This document shows, piece by piece, positions 34,364 to 44,099 of a stretch of DNA of 64,000 bases (position 1 is its first letter; each line of letters starts with the position of its first letter). The stretch lies in assembly GCA_036971615.1 (NCBI GenBank), contig JAYKKR010000012.1, positions 1,054,001-1,118,000 of the forward strand, read 5' to 3'. The notes under the pieces were generated by a model. That model was not told where the DNA came from and did no database searches. It was given only the letters and a program-made list of their open reading frames with translations. The position numbers and the translations under genes are program-made. This DNA is from Amyloporia xantha. Lineage: Eukaryota; Basidiomycota; Agaricomycetes; Polyporales; Adustoporiaceae.

Positions 34364-35229
34364 TGATACGACCTACGAAACCCTAACCCCTGCACAAGGT
34401 GCGAACAAAAGGGCAATGGAATCGTAATAGGAATGGTCTAGGTGTGAGGGAGTTAGCAGCAAGGTGTCCTGCGTTTCGGCGAATGCGAAGCAACGTCTCG
34501 AAGGCGTACGGGGAATACTCGAAAGGTCTCGAAGGATCGTGGTGTCAGAGCGCAGTCGGAATATCGAAGAATCGAAGGAAATCGGAGTAAATATCGAAGC
34601 GAGTCGTAGAAGAATCGAAGAGTGTCGTGATCGAATCGTAGGATTGTCGTAGGGAATCGAAGCGAAGCGTAGGCGTAGTCGTAGTAGAATCGAAGCGTAG
34701 TCGAACGATAGAGCGTAATCGAGGCTCTAGAGAGGAACTGAGGCGAACTCGACTTAAGAGCTCTGAACTGAGGGGGAAACTGGTGGAATATAACATATTG
34801 AAAGAGATAGCTAAGACAGGATTTTATACTACTACTCAGAACGATCTACTACTAATTGAGAGTGGCACACTAGTACGAGTGGCTTGCATTGTCTAATGAC
34901 GTCACTGATTTCTATATTAGGCTCGAAGATCGAATGGCCGAGAGACCTGAGTGGCACGAAGCGATACATGCGTTCTCCTGCTGCTCTATTGTTCGCTCGA
35001 AATGGCTAGGCTTCTTCGAAGGAACATCTCGAAACATCAAGCGTGCCGGAGCACATGGCCGAAGCATCGTAGGAACATCGAAGGTATCGGAGATGATCGA
35101 AGCTGATCGAAGCAATCGGAGTATGATCGTTGAGCGTCGAAGGTGATCGAGTGAGTCGAGTGTCGAATCGAAGAGGTAGAGCTGGCGTAGTGAGCCGTTT
35201 CTGAGCACAGAAGGATCAAGTACCTATCA
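34364..35229 (-). repeat. 3' LTR
   Basis: 866 bp, TG...CA ends, nearly identical to 37668-38528. The sequence is packed with TCGAA, ATCGAAG and TCGTAG motifs. Differences from the other LTR cluster at such motifs near 34660-34690 and 34945, and at 35036-35075. Confidence 0.92.
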
Positions 35230-35237
35230 TCCCCCAC
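35230..35237 (-). promoter_or_regulatory. Polypurine tract of the LTR element
   Basis: Read on the minus strand, GTGGGGGA immediately precedes the TGATAGG start of the 3' LTR. This is the expected place and composition of the plus-strand primer. Confidence 0.6.
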
Positions 35238-35696
35238 AAACTTAAATTTGGACCGTCCTCGGTCCTCACATGACTGGACCTAGAGCAAAGACGAAAACTT
35301 CGAAGAACTTCGAAATGTCGAGTGATAGGGGAGGGAATTCGCTAAGCACTGTCGAAAGTAGCGTTGTGGAAGTGACGTCAAGTCGGGTTAGGAATGGAAT
35401 GCATGATTATGTTGATAGTGGAAGGCATGGTGGAGTGCATATGGGCCAGGTAAAGATTGGATTCTCTGGTATGCGTCTGAAAAAGCTATGAAAAAAGTAA
35501 ATAGACAGAAATGCTCCTAGAACGCCAGGGAATGCTGTAAAATCGATTCTGAAAAAATCCAGAAAAAGTTGCTAAGGTCTTCAGGTCGAAGGTATGTCAG
35601 CCGCAATCCAAGATTTCGAAGCTGCATCGGAGTGCTTTCTCGAAGCGCAGGCGAGATCGACAGGAGCTCTTCGAGAAATCGAAATGATGGGGGATT

Positions 35697-37385
35697 TCAT
35701 TGACCGAACGAAGACTTCTTCCGCAAGACGAGGCTGATAGACCGGAGTGACTGTCTTGTACGTCGAACCTTTTCCTTTTCGTACGAAGGCTTCGGGCTTA
35801 AATTGCGAACGGCTGGCGGAGCGTAGGGAACCTTGGTAGACTGAACGAAGGACGGAGCCGGCGTGGGCTGACTGTTCGGCGAGCTCGAAGGCGAGTGGAC
35901 TGTGTGGGAGGTCGGCGAAGAACGAACGAGGTAGGGAGACGAAATCGAAGGGAAAATCGGGCGCGGTCGTAGTCGAGTCGTAGTTCTCGAGGTCGTAGGG
36001 ACGGTTGCGGGCGAAGTCGAAGAGTCGAAGCGGAATATCGAAGGTGAGGGCGTGGGTACTCGAGCTGTCGAAGCGATAGACGGAGGTGTCGAAGGTATCG
36101 AAGTCGTAGGCATGGTAGACATGCGTTGTAGTAGCTCGACTCGATGTGGGGCCTGCTGAATCTTTCGAAGCTGATGCAATTCTTGTTCGAGGGCGTCGAT
36201 GCGTGCAGCGGTGTTGAGCTTGTAATTCGAAGGATTGTCATACAATCGCTGTGCTGGAGTCTGTGTCGAAGAATGCTGTCTGTGCCATTCAAGGGTGCGA
36301 TCGCGAATCGTAAAGCCCGGGGTCGATCGAGGGACGAAGCTGCCTGTCGGAAGCACTATCTTGCCGTCACTGTTGCGCTTGCATAGCCCTGCTGCGATGT
36401 CTGTTGTGACCTGTGAACAGATACTAATCCAACAATTCTCTTTTCCGCAGTAGTGACAAAATTGCTTGGTCTGAACGGGTTCAACGCTCGTAGTGTAGAT
36501 CGAAGCTGTCGAAGGCGCCGGGAGAGTCGTAGAAGTATTCGAAGGGTCTTGCGCCATAGATGCAATTGTCGAAGGATTCGTCGAAGAGATCGAAGGGAGC
36601 GCACTGACTGACGAAGTATTCGTCGAAGGAGTCGAAGAAAGCGCAGGGACTGTCGAATGATTCGAAGCCGTAGGTGCTGTAATCGAGGCGGAGGGCGTAA
36701 TTGAAGTACCATGTAGAAGGAATTTCGCTGCATCGAAGACTGTGTCGAAGGTGTATGGCTCGTCAGGCAAGTGATCGGGATGCTTGATTTCGAGACGAGA
36801 GCGGATTCGAGCGAGGAATGCGGACTGGAAACCTTTGACGAAGATGTGGGACTGCTCGATAGACGATAGACGGCCTTTTGTAACGAGGGACTTCGAAACG
36901 ACGAGGAACTCGCGATAGTAGCTGGCTAGGTCTGCGAGGTTGTGAACTCCGATGCGAGCCCGTTCTCCAACGAGCTGCTCGAGATCTGCTAGAGACCAAT
37001 GGCTGGATTCGGAACCGGGGTAGAGCGACCGGACGTCTTTTTCAAAATCGTCGAACGAAATCGAGGCATTGTCGAAGCTATCGAGGATCTCCCATAACTC
37101 GGAGACATCAAGGGACGTATAACAAACTGCCCATTTCTTCTTGTCTGCATCGCGGGTGACTTGACAGCGTACGAAGAGCGTCTCGAGGTCCTGAAAATAA
37201 CGTCGAAGGGAACGAACGTCCGTAGGATCGAAAGTCGGCGCTGTTCTATGTCCTCGAAGTGGCATAAACTCTGGTGTAGCGAGAGCTGAGCGTACTGGAC
37301 TTCGCAAAGGATGTGAACTCAAAGAACGTCTAGTGGAATTAGCTGGACTGGGGATCTGGGATGGCTGGATCGAAGTGTGGCTCAT
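35697..37385 (-). CDS. gag: Retrotransposon Gag protein
   Basis: A single uninterrupted frame of 562 aa starting MSHTSIQPSQIPSPANSTRR. Residues 45-210 form the helical capsid-like part (RSLRRYFQDLETLFVRCQVT, WSLADLEQLVGERARIGVHN, SYYREFLVVSKSLVTKGRLS, FVKGFQSAFLARIRSRLEIK). A Ser/Thr/Pro-rich linker follows. Around residue 310 lies a zinc knuckle of form C-x2-C-x4-C-x4-C (CHYCGKENCWISIC), where the usual His is replaced by Cys. After it come KIVLPTGSFVPRSTPG and RDRTLEWHRQ, motifs found in polypore gypsy Gag proteins. The C-terminal 150 residues are low-complexity Ser/Pro/Thr. Gag would assemble particles and bind RNA. The coding strand carries the same TCGA-rich vocabulary as the LTRs. Confidence 0.85.
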   Translation of the reverse strand: MSHTSIQPSQIPSPANSTRRSLSSHPLRSPVRSALATPEFMPLRGHRTAPTFDPTDVRSLRRYFQDLETLFVRCQVTRDADKKKWAVCYTSLDVSELWEILDSFDNASISFDDFEKDVRSLYPGSESSHWSLADLEQLVGERARIGVHNLADLASYYREFLVVSKSLVTKGRLSSIEQSHIFVKGFQSAFLARIRSRLEIKHPDHLPDEPYTFDTVFDAAKFLLHGTSITPSASITAPTASNHSTVPALSSTPSTNTSSVSALPSISSTNPSTIASMAQDPSNTSTTLPAPSTASIYTTSVEPVQTKQFCHYCGKENCWISICSQVTTDIAAGLCKRNSDGKIVLPTGSFVPRSTPGFTIRDRTLEWHRQHSSTQTPAQRLYDNPSNYKLNTAARIDALEQELHQLRKIQQAPHRVELLQRMSTMPTTSIPSTPPSIASTARVPTPSPSIFRFDSSTSPATVPTTSRTTTRLRPRPIFPSISSPYLVRSSPTSHTVHSPSSSPNSQPTPAPSFVQSTKVPYAPPAVRNLSPKPSYEKEKVRRTRQSLRSISLVLRKKSSFGQ

Positions 37386-37644
37386 GTCGAAAACTTCGAA
37401 GGGGATCGTAGTGGATGTCGAAGGCTATCGTCGAATCGAAGGGAAGTCGAAGGGAAGGGCTTATAGTCGAAGCAAAGTCGAAGGGAATGACGTAGAATCG
37501 AAGGTACTTCGAAGGGAAAACCGTAGTGCTGCTTGAGATCGAAGGCGACACTGTGGACGTGGATGTTGCAATATAGAGCGCAGTGGATGCCAACTCTTGG
37601 CAGACGTGTTCGGAAACCCAAAAGCAGCGAATTCTTGCCTGTAA

Positions 37645-37663
37645 CCCCTCGCGGTGGGCTCCA
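37645..37663 (-). promoter_or_regulatory. Primer-binding site of the LTR element
   Basis: Read on the minus strand, TGGAGCCCACCGCGAGGGG starts four bases after the end of the 5' LTR. TGG at this position complements a tRNA CCA end. Which tRNA is used cannot be told without a search of host tRNAs. Confidence 0.6.
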
Positions 37664-37667
37664 GAAA

Positions 37668-38528
37668 TGATACGACCTACGAAACCCTAACCCCTGCACA
37701 AGGTGCGAACAAAAGGGCAATGGAATCGTAATAGGAATGGTCTAGGTGTGAGGGAGTTAGCAGCAAGGTGTCCTGCGTTTCGGCGAATGCGAAGCAACGT
37801 CTCGAAGGCGTACGGGGAATACTCGAAAGGTCTCGAAGGATCGTGGTGTCAGAGCGCAGTCGGAATATCGAAGAATCGAAGGAAATCGGAGTAAATATCG
37901 AAGCGAGTCGTAGAAGAATCGAAGAGTGTCGTGATCGAATTGTAGGATTGTCGTAGGGAATCGGCGGCGTAGGCGAGTCGTAGTAGAATCGAAGCGTAGT
38001 CGAACGATAGAGCGTAATCGAGGCTCTAGAGAGGAACTGAGGCGAACTCGACTTAAGAGCTCTGAACTGAGGGGGAAACTGGTGGAATATAACATATTGA
38101 AAGAGATAGCTAAGACAGGATTTTATACTACTACTCAGAACGATCTACTACTAATTGAGAGTGGCACACTAGTACGAGTGGCTTGCATTGTCTAATGACG
38201 TCACTGATTTCTATATTAGGCTCGAAGATCGAATGGCCGAGAGACTCGGAGTGGCACGAAGCGATACATGCGTTCTCCTGCTGCTCTATTGTTCGCTCGA
38301 AATGGCTAGGCTTCTTCGAAGGAACATCTCGAAACATCGAAGCGTCGGAGCATCGCGTCGAAGCATCGTAGGAACATCGAAGGTATCGGAGATGATCGAA
38401 GCTGATCGAAGCAATCGGAGTATGATCGTTGAGCGTCGAAGGTGATCGAGTGAGTCGAGTGTCGAATCGAAGAGGTAGAGCTGGCGTAGTGAGCCGTTTC
38501 TGAGCACAGAAGGATCAAGTACCTATCA
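37668..38528 (-). repeat. 5' LTR
   Basis: 861 bp with TG...CA ends, matching 34364-35229 apart from a handful of small indels and substitutions. Upstream of gag in the reading direction, so it carries the presumed promoter. Confidence 0.92.
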
Positions 38529-38544
38529 CCGTCTAAACTCTGTG

Positions 38545-41500
38545 TTACTCACCTCCGCTATTAGCCGGGCGAAGCGAACCTACAACTTCACTGGTGGATG
38601 CGGATGCACCAGCGGTATCAACATCGTGATACAGGTACACACCAGTGTTGGAGGAGCGATCAAATAACGGGTGTTCTGCCTGAGTTGGAAAGTCAGAATC
38701 CCCTAGAACATCGTTTCCCCTACGAATGATCTGCAAGTCGGATACCTCCTCTTTTCCGACATCTTCACCAGAGGCGATGTCTATACAACAATTTAAAATC
38801 AAGCACTTCGGGTATAATTGCTATTCACCGCTCATGGCAGTGACTGCAAGTAGGAAGCTTACCTGGTATCATCACGGGCCTCTTGCCGTATCTAATCTTC
38901 CGAGATCTTAATGCTTGGGATAATGCGTCCCCTTCGCTCTCTGTGAGATATATCCATCCAGTACAAGAAAGCGTTAGCGAAATATTAGTTCTGACCTTCG
39001 CTTGGAGATTCAGGAACACCACGATAGGTTTTGGCTGCTGAGGCAGAAGATGCTGGCGAGGCGAATGTATGTCTGTGGAGCACCGGCAGGTCCGACACCT
39101 CTTCTCCGACATCTTCATCAGAGCTGGTGTCTATTCGACAGGTCAAGGTTTAGCTATCTTGTATATATTCTCCATGCACGGGTCATGGCAGTAACTACCT
39201 GATATTATCATGGGCCTCTTGCTGTGCTTAATCTTCCAAGATCTTAGTGCTTGGGATAATGCATCTCCTTCGCTCCCTGTGAAATATATCCATACAGTAC
39301 ACAAATTTCAGCGAGATATTAGCTCTTACCTTTGCTTGGAGAGCCAGACCCGCCGCGATGGCTTCTCGCTCCTGAGGTAGAAGATACTGCCAGGACAAAT
39401 GTATGGTCATGCAATCTGCAATTTGAAGGATCGACTCACTATCGCTGAAGTCACTATCACTGATTGGCCGACGTTCGAGCTCAGGGACTGATTCTTGGTG
39501 GGAATCTATATAATAGATGTCGGGGTGCAGTCTTGTAGAAGCGGAGAAAACGCGGGACATACTTTGAGCAACATTTTCTGACGGATCAAGGTCAGACTCC
39601 TCTCCTTCGAAACCATCCGGATTGTAGTTGACTATAGATAAGACTGATTAGTGTTGTGGCTGTACGATATTCCAGAGGAACAGACCTTGTGAAGTCATCA
39701 AAGGTTTATCCGCTGGTAATGGTGGGGTGGCGGGAGACAGGGAATCTGCTTCGCCGGCGAACTGTACAGTATTCCGGAGCTTTTGGCTACGAGATGGTTC
39801 TCCTTGCCGGCCCGCATCTCCGCTTCCCTCACCTTCATGACCCCGGGGCAGCGGCTCTGATCGGTTGAACGGCGGACCTGAGAGACAGGAAATCAATACA
39901 TCTTTACTTGAGGCGGAAAGTGAATTGTATCTGCCGCTGAATTTCGCGCTAGGGACGGAGATTATGGTAATTGAAACAGGGATGGCTCTTACCTGCGTCT
40001 GCCATACGGGACCCGGCTATTCGCTGAGGCACAACCTGGGAATCTATGGAAAATGCATGTAATTTTACTGCAGGGAAGTCTGCACAATGGAGTAGGGTAC
40101 GTACGTTCATCACGTCCCCTGCTTCCTTCTGGCTTATTGTGTTTTGTTCGCGATTTCTTCGCCCAGACAAACGGTGTTCGGCCATCATTCTGCTGCTGTG
40201 CTTTCAAGAGATGTAGATATAGCATTGAGCTCTCGGTGATGTTGTATTGTTCAGGATGTTTGAAGATAAATCCCCTTGGCAGACAGGATTTATCCATGTA
40301 ATAGCTTGGTTTCTGCAATATCGCATCCCATGGAACCGGACTCTTTCGTTTCTGGTGATCTGGAGAGCGTCCTGAGGAAAGGCCGCCAAAGCTACAAAAT
40401 TGACTTACTCCAACTCTTTTCGAAGAACACTTTCAGATGATGGCGGTAATCCCGAAGCGTCCACCATGCCTTATTTTGCTGGAGAATAGGCTCTCCTTCT
40501 TTGTTGATAGTATCTTTCTCTGCTAATACAAGCCCTGGGCGAAAATGAGAAATGGTAGCTCTATGGATGTGCAGGAACACAGCGTACGTGCTTGGTGGCG
40601 GAGATAGTTCACGAAATTGTCGTTGAAGCTCGCAGCACTTTGCCCGTCAATTCCATTGACATATTCGTCGTACTTGATGCCGCCAGAACAAGAGACTGAG
40701 AAGCTGTCGTGGGTATAAACAACTGCCAGTCTTCACATCAGTATAAGGGACTGACTGGGCATATGTGATTTGTTCTTCTCGCCCCCGGACACCACCCAAC
40801 CTGATATCAAAACTAAAGCCCGGTGTTGCCTTCGCCCACTTCTGAATCGTCTTCGGGACTACCTTCAGAAGGTAGCTTATGTTGCTGAATAAAAGGGACA
40901 TTACTAGTGCAGAGCGCGGACATCTTTAATAATCTTACTCACGCCTCGGTATCGCTTGTATTATCAGGATTGTTTCTCTTTTGTAAGTTCTCCTTCCTCA
41001 TAATCTCCGCTTCAGAAAGATATCGCTCCTTTTGGTCAGATGCCAGGGCTTGCCACTTTCTGTTCAGCACTTTTGTCCGTATTGCTAGAGTCTTCGACAC
41101 TGGAAGGCCTTTCCGAATTCTGATTCGGTTACAGGTATTCGTAAGCTGTTCTTGAATCGACAAAGCAAATAGCTCTTTCGCTGGCACCGATCGTATGCGG
41201 CGCAAGGAGGCTCTGCTACTGCCTCCGCCATCTCCATTGGTACCTTTCTTCCCATTGCGTCTGGTAGCACGGTTCGAAAACCATTTGTACATTTTCTGAA
41301 ACAGTAAACTCAGTTCTACACGGAGAAAAAATGGTGCGATGGGCTAAAGACACTTGCTTGCTGGAAGCCAGGATCCTTGGGCACGCCGAACTCCGCAATC
41401 CACAGCGGCACCAAGACATCAAGTGCATACTGCTTGGGCGCGCCCCTTTCGCCTTGTTGAGCCATTTTCATAAATTCTGGAAGGTGGGAGTCGAGAAAGC

Positions 41501-41558
41501 GCTGCTTTGCAGACGTGTCGGCAATGCCGACAGGTAAATTGCCTCGCGGCATTTCCAA
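38545..41558 (-). CDS. Multi-exon agaricomycete hypothetical protein
   Basis: The first coding exon (from about 41558) reads FLDSHLPEFMKMAQQGERGA and VLVPLWIAEFGVPKDPGFQQ. An intron whose donor is either GCAAGT or GTGTCT, with acceptor TTTCAG, joins to KMYKWFSNRATRRNGKKG. The next exon has VLNRKWQALASDQKERYLSE, which resembles the last helix of an HMG-box (W...L...K..Y...A). Further exons: WWTLRDYRHHLKVFFEKSW (about 40440), ITRNERVRFHGMRYCRNQAI, MDKSCLPRGFIFKHPEQYNI, and acidic Ser-rich exons down to 38545. The start motif with FSNRATRR is characteristic of a large agaricomycete family without known function. The downstream end contains a tandem exon duplication (separate entry). Exon borders below 40 kb are uncertain, and the gene ends only 17 bases from the LTR element. 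Confidence 0.5.
38725..39392. repeat. Tandem duplication of about 340 bp within a gene
   Basis: 38725-39062 and 39086-39392 align along their whole length. Shared anchors are CCGACATCTTCA, GGTCATGGCAGTRACT, GGGCCTCTTGC, AGTGCTTGGGATAATGC (with A/G change), ATATATCCAT and TTTGGCTGCTGAGG-like ends. Most differences are C/T or G/A transitions. Each copy holds an acidic Ser-rich exon piece and intron-like sequence. Confidence 0.75.
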
Positions 41559-42374
41559 TCGGCCAGCTCACAACTGCACACTACAGAGAGATGGCAAAAG
41601 TCGAGAAAGAATCGTCGAGGGAGATGGTTAGCGAGCGGGAAGGCCACGTCGCACAGAATTCAAGGGAGACAATTCGCGGGTATCCTGGCGATTGAAAGCA
41701 GCAAGAGCCTTGGCACCAGCAATTGCTCTCATCGTGACTATCCTTCTTTTGATTAGCTGAAAATGATGGACTACAGGCATCGCAACGGCACGATTCTGAC
41801 CAAGATTCCTCCGAAGATCAAGGTTATCATAAAGGGACCATCTTCCCTGCTTTTGAAACACGCGGTTTGGAGAAATGGTGACTGTAGCATAGAGCAACAC
41901 AAGCTGCGGGAAAATCTGGATGTTCCAAGCGATACCACAAGGAGAAAAACCTCATTTGGGAGTTGACTTAGTCTTCCCCAAAGCTGCGAGAAAATATCTA
42001 TCACGCAGTCGCATGTTCAGGCACAAGTGACAAACTAACAAATTTACAACCTGATTTGAGCAACTTTGACTCGGTTTGTACTCACGATGCCATACGCAGT
42101 TCCGGTGGAATCACATAAATGGTTAGCTTTGAGCGATCATGATGCAGATATTGAAGGACTCACGTTCGCTTTACGAACTAAGGCGTAGTCTTAATGCATA
42201 GTTCTAGCACACATCAGCAGTGGCAGATTCTGCGGCTAGCAAATTCAACGGGGAGTTACGCCGGTGAGAGGGTGGTTGTTACCTCTGATCATTGAGGTCT
42301 ACCCACCTTCAGATCGCCTGTTCGGAGCTCAGATCAGCACTTTTGCATATCTCTGACACACTGGCAGCCCTGAC

Positions 42375-43283
42375 CTAATTTCGTCGTTTCGACAACTCTG
42401 TCAGGGCATCAGGGTGTCTCAGCCGCCGGACAATTTCTTGGTGGTACGGCCACCTCCCCCGCCCCTGCGCTGTACCCGTCCGGCCCCCGGCATGTTCGCC
42501 GTCGAGCTGCTCGTCGACAACGACGATGCCGACATCAACGACCGCACGCTCCTCCCTCCTCTCCCCCCATGTACATGCCTCCATACCCGTACCCACCGTG
42601 CGCCCGTCATCGACCGTGTAGTTCGCAAAGTCGCCCTGCGCCGACGACACCTGGATCATGCTCCGCATGTGCGGGATGCCCCTAGAGTGGTCGTCCGGCT
42701 ACGGCGAGCCCGACGGCCGCTCCGACCCTATATAGAGCGGCGGGTGCTCCGTGTACGGCGACGAGTACAGGTGCACCGCCTGGCTGTGTCTGCGTGCATG
42801 ACGGATGCCGAGTGAACCATTGTTGCTGTACGAGCGGAAAGAAGGTGGACGCGAGGAGGAGGGCGCCAACGGCCGCCCGGACAACTGGTGGCTCGAGCTT
42901 GGGCGTGAATGGCCGTGGTGCGCATAGTGCTGCGGCGAATCATCGTACGGCGGTATGGATGACATGGACAAAACAGAGTAATCCGGAGGCTTGAGAGGCT
43001 GCCGGACGAATGGCTCGACGCCGTGCTCGTGGGCGAGAATGACCAGTTCGTCTGGTCCGGGTACTGGCGACGGGAGCATCATCGACTCGCGCCCATGGCT
43101 CGTGTTCCTGAGCTGGCTGCCCCGGCGATGGCGTGTCCTCCGTGGGCGTGATCTGGTGCAGCGGGTGCGCCGAGTGCGCGGTACACATGCCGCCATGCGA
43201 GCCGAGCGGCGGGTCGGACACCCGGGCGCGCTGCGGCGCGCAGGACCCGGGGGCGGGGAAGGCAAGCATCAACACTTCCGACA
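42375..43283 (-). pseudogene. Ser/Pro/His-rich gene fragment, frameshifted
   Basis: From 43283 the frame reads MSEVLMLAFPAPGSCAPQRA and LHQITPTEDTPSPGQPAQ, then changes frame (about 43110) to SMMLPSPVPGPDELVILAHE, PPDYSVLSMSSIPPYDDSPQ and SFRSYSNNGSLGIRHARRHS. It shifts again near 42705 to MRSMIQVSSAQGDFANYTVD. The low-complexity style is that of the disordered C-terminus of a fungal transcription factor or signalling protein, but no DNA-binding domain is present. Very GC-rich compared with neighbours. Two frame changes indicate a broken copy or sequencing error. Confidence 0.45.
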
Positions 43284-43390
43284 TCTGGTAGGTGATATTG
43301 AATAGCTCGTCTCGTATAATATTTGTAGTGTAACATAGTTTACGAGAACAGAATCTTCAACCCGAAGTCATGCGCCGTTAAGCTATGAAC

Positions 43391-44095
43391 TCAGAATGTC
43401 TCTACCCAGAAGTTTAGCGGGGCCACAGTCCCATCCAAACGAAAAATAGCCGACTTCCACCAGTATTCTTGAACTCTTAAACAAGACCGCGATACAGCCA
43501 TAGCTAGGCCTATGCAGGTATTCCCATGTATACTGTCACGGACTTCGGAACAATACAATGGTTCATCAGTGGCATACGACTGGCAGACGCAGCCTTCATA
43601 AGTCAAAGAGCGATTTGCGAAGGAGATCCAGGCTATGCTGGAAACAGAGATGTGCCATCTATTTCGGTGACACTGTATAGGTGTGAAACTACGACCAACC
43701 ATGCAATTGACAACAATTATATGCAAGCAGAAATGCCAACAGATGTGGCTACATCGACAGATTGGTGGGATTGCCCACAGACTGAGATTGCAAAGTACAT
43801 TAGCAGCTGCGTACAACAAAGGCTCTTTGTTTACCTTAGACGGTCCACCATGCTCATCTTCAAGATCCTGAGAAGTAGCTTGAGCAGTGCTGCAGTCGCC
43901 GGTGGTGCCAGTGGATGTCCTGTTCAGTCGCTCCTCACGGTGGAAGACATCAATCTCGATTTCTTCATCACGGTGAAATTCAATTGATGAATCCTCTACT
44001 TCACCGCCTGCATCGGCACCGTACTGACAAAGAGTTTTACAAATCGCAAACCCCTGTGAATAGGTCACTATTGAACGCCAAAGCGAAGAGTGCAT
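43391..44095 (-). CDS. Doubtful hypothetical gene
   Basis: An open frame of 234 codons. The first 80 residues look protein-like and acidic (EVEDSSIEFHRDEEIEIDVF), ending at an AAG|GTAAAC splice-donor-like site near 43834. The remainder is Cys/Trp-rich and may be intron and chance frame. No family recognised. Confidence 0.25.
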   Translation of the reverse strand: MHSSLWRSIVTYSQGFAICKTLCQYGADAGGEVEDSSIEFHRDEEIEIDVFHREERLNRTSTGTTGDCSTAQATSQDLEDEHGGPSKVNKEPLLYAAANVLCNLSLWAIPPICRCSHICWHFCLHIIVVNCMVGRSFTPIQCHRNRWHISVSSIAWISFANRSLTYEGCVCQSYATDEPLYCSEVRDSIHGNTCIGLAMAVSRSCLRVQEYWWKSAIFRLDGTVAPLNFWVETF

Positions 44096-44099
44096 GTGC

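Larger units (their letters stand above)
34360..38532 (-). mobile_element. Gag-only LTR retrotransposon (TR-GAG-like)
   Basis: Two direct repeats of about 0.86 kb (34364-35229 and 37668-38528), each starting TGATACGACC and ending CCTATCA, enclose 2.4 kb. The element is flanked by the 4-bp direct repeat CCGT (34360-34363 and 38529-38532), consistent with a target-site duplication. The minus orientation is set by the gag gene, a primer-binding site next to the right LTR and a purine run next to the left LTR. No protease, RT, RNase H or integrase is encoded, so it must depend on an autonomous relative for movement. LTRs differ at only a few places, which argues for recent insertion. Confidence 0.9.
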
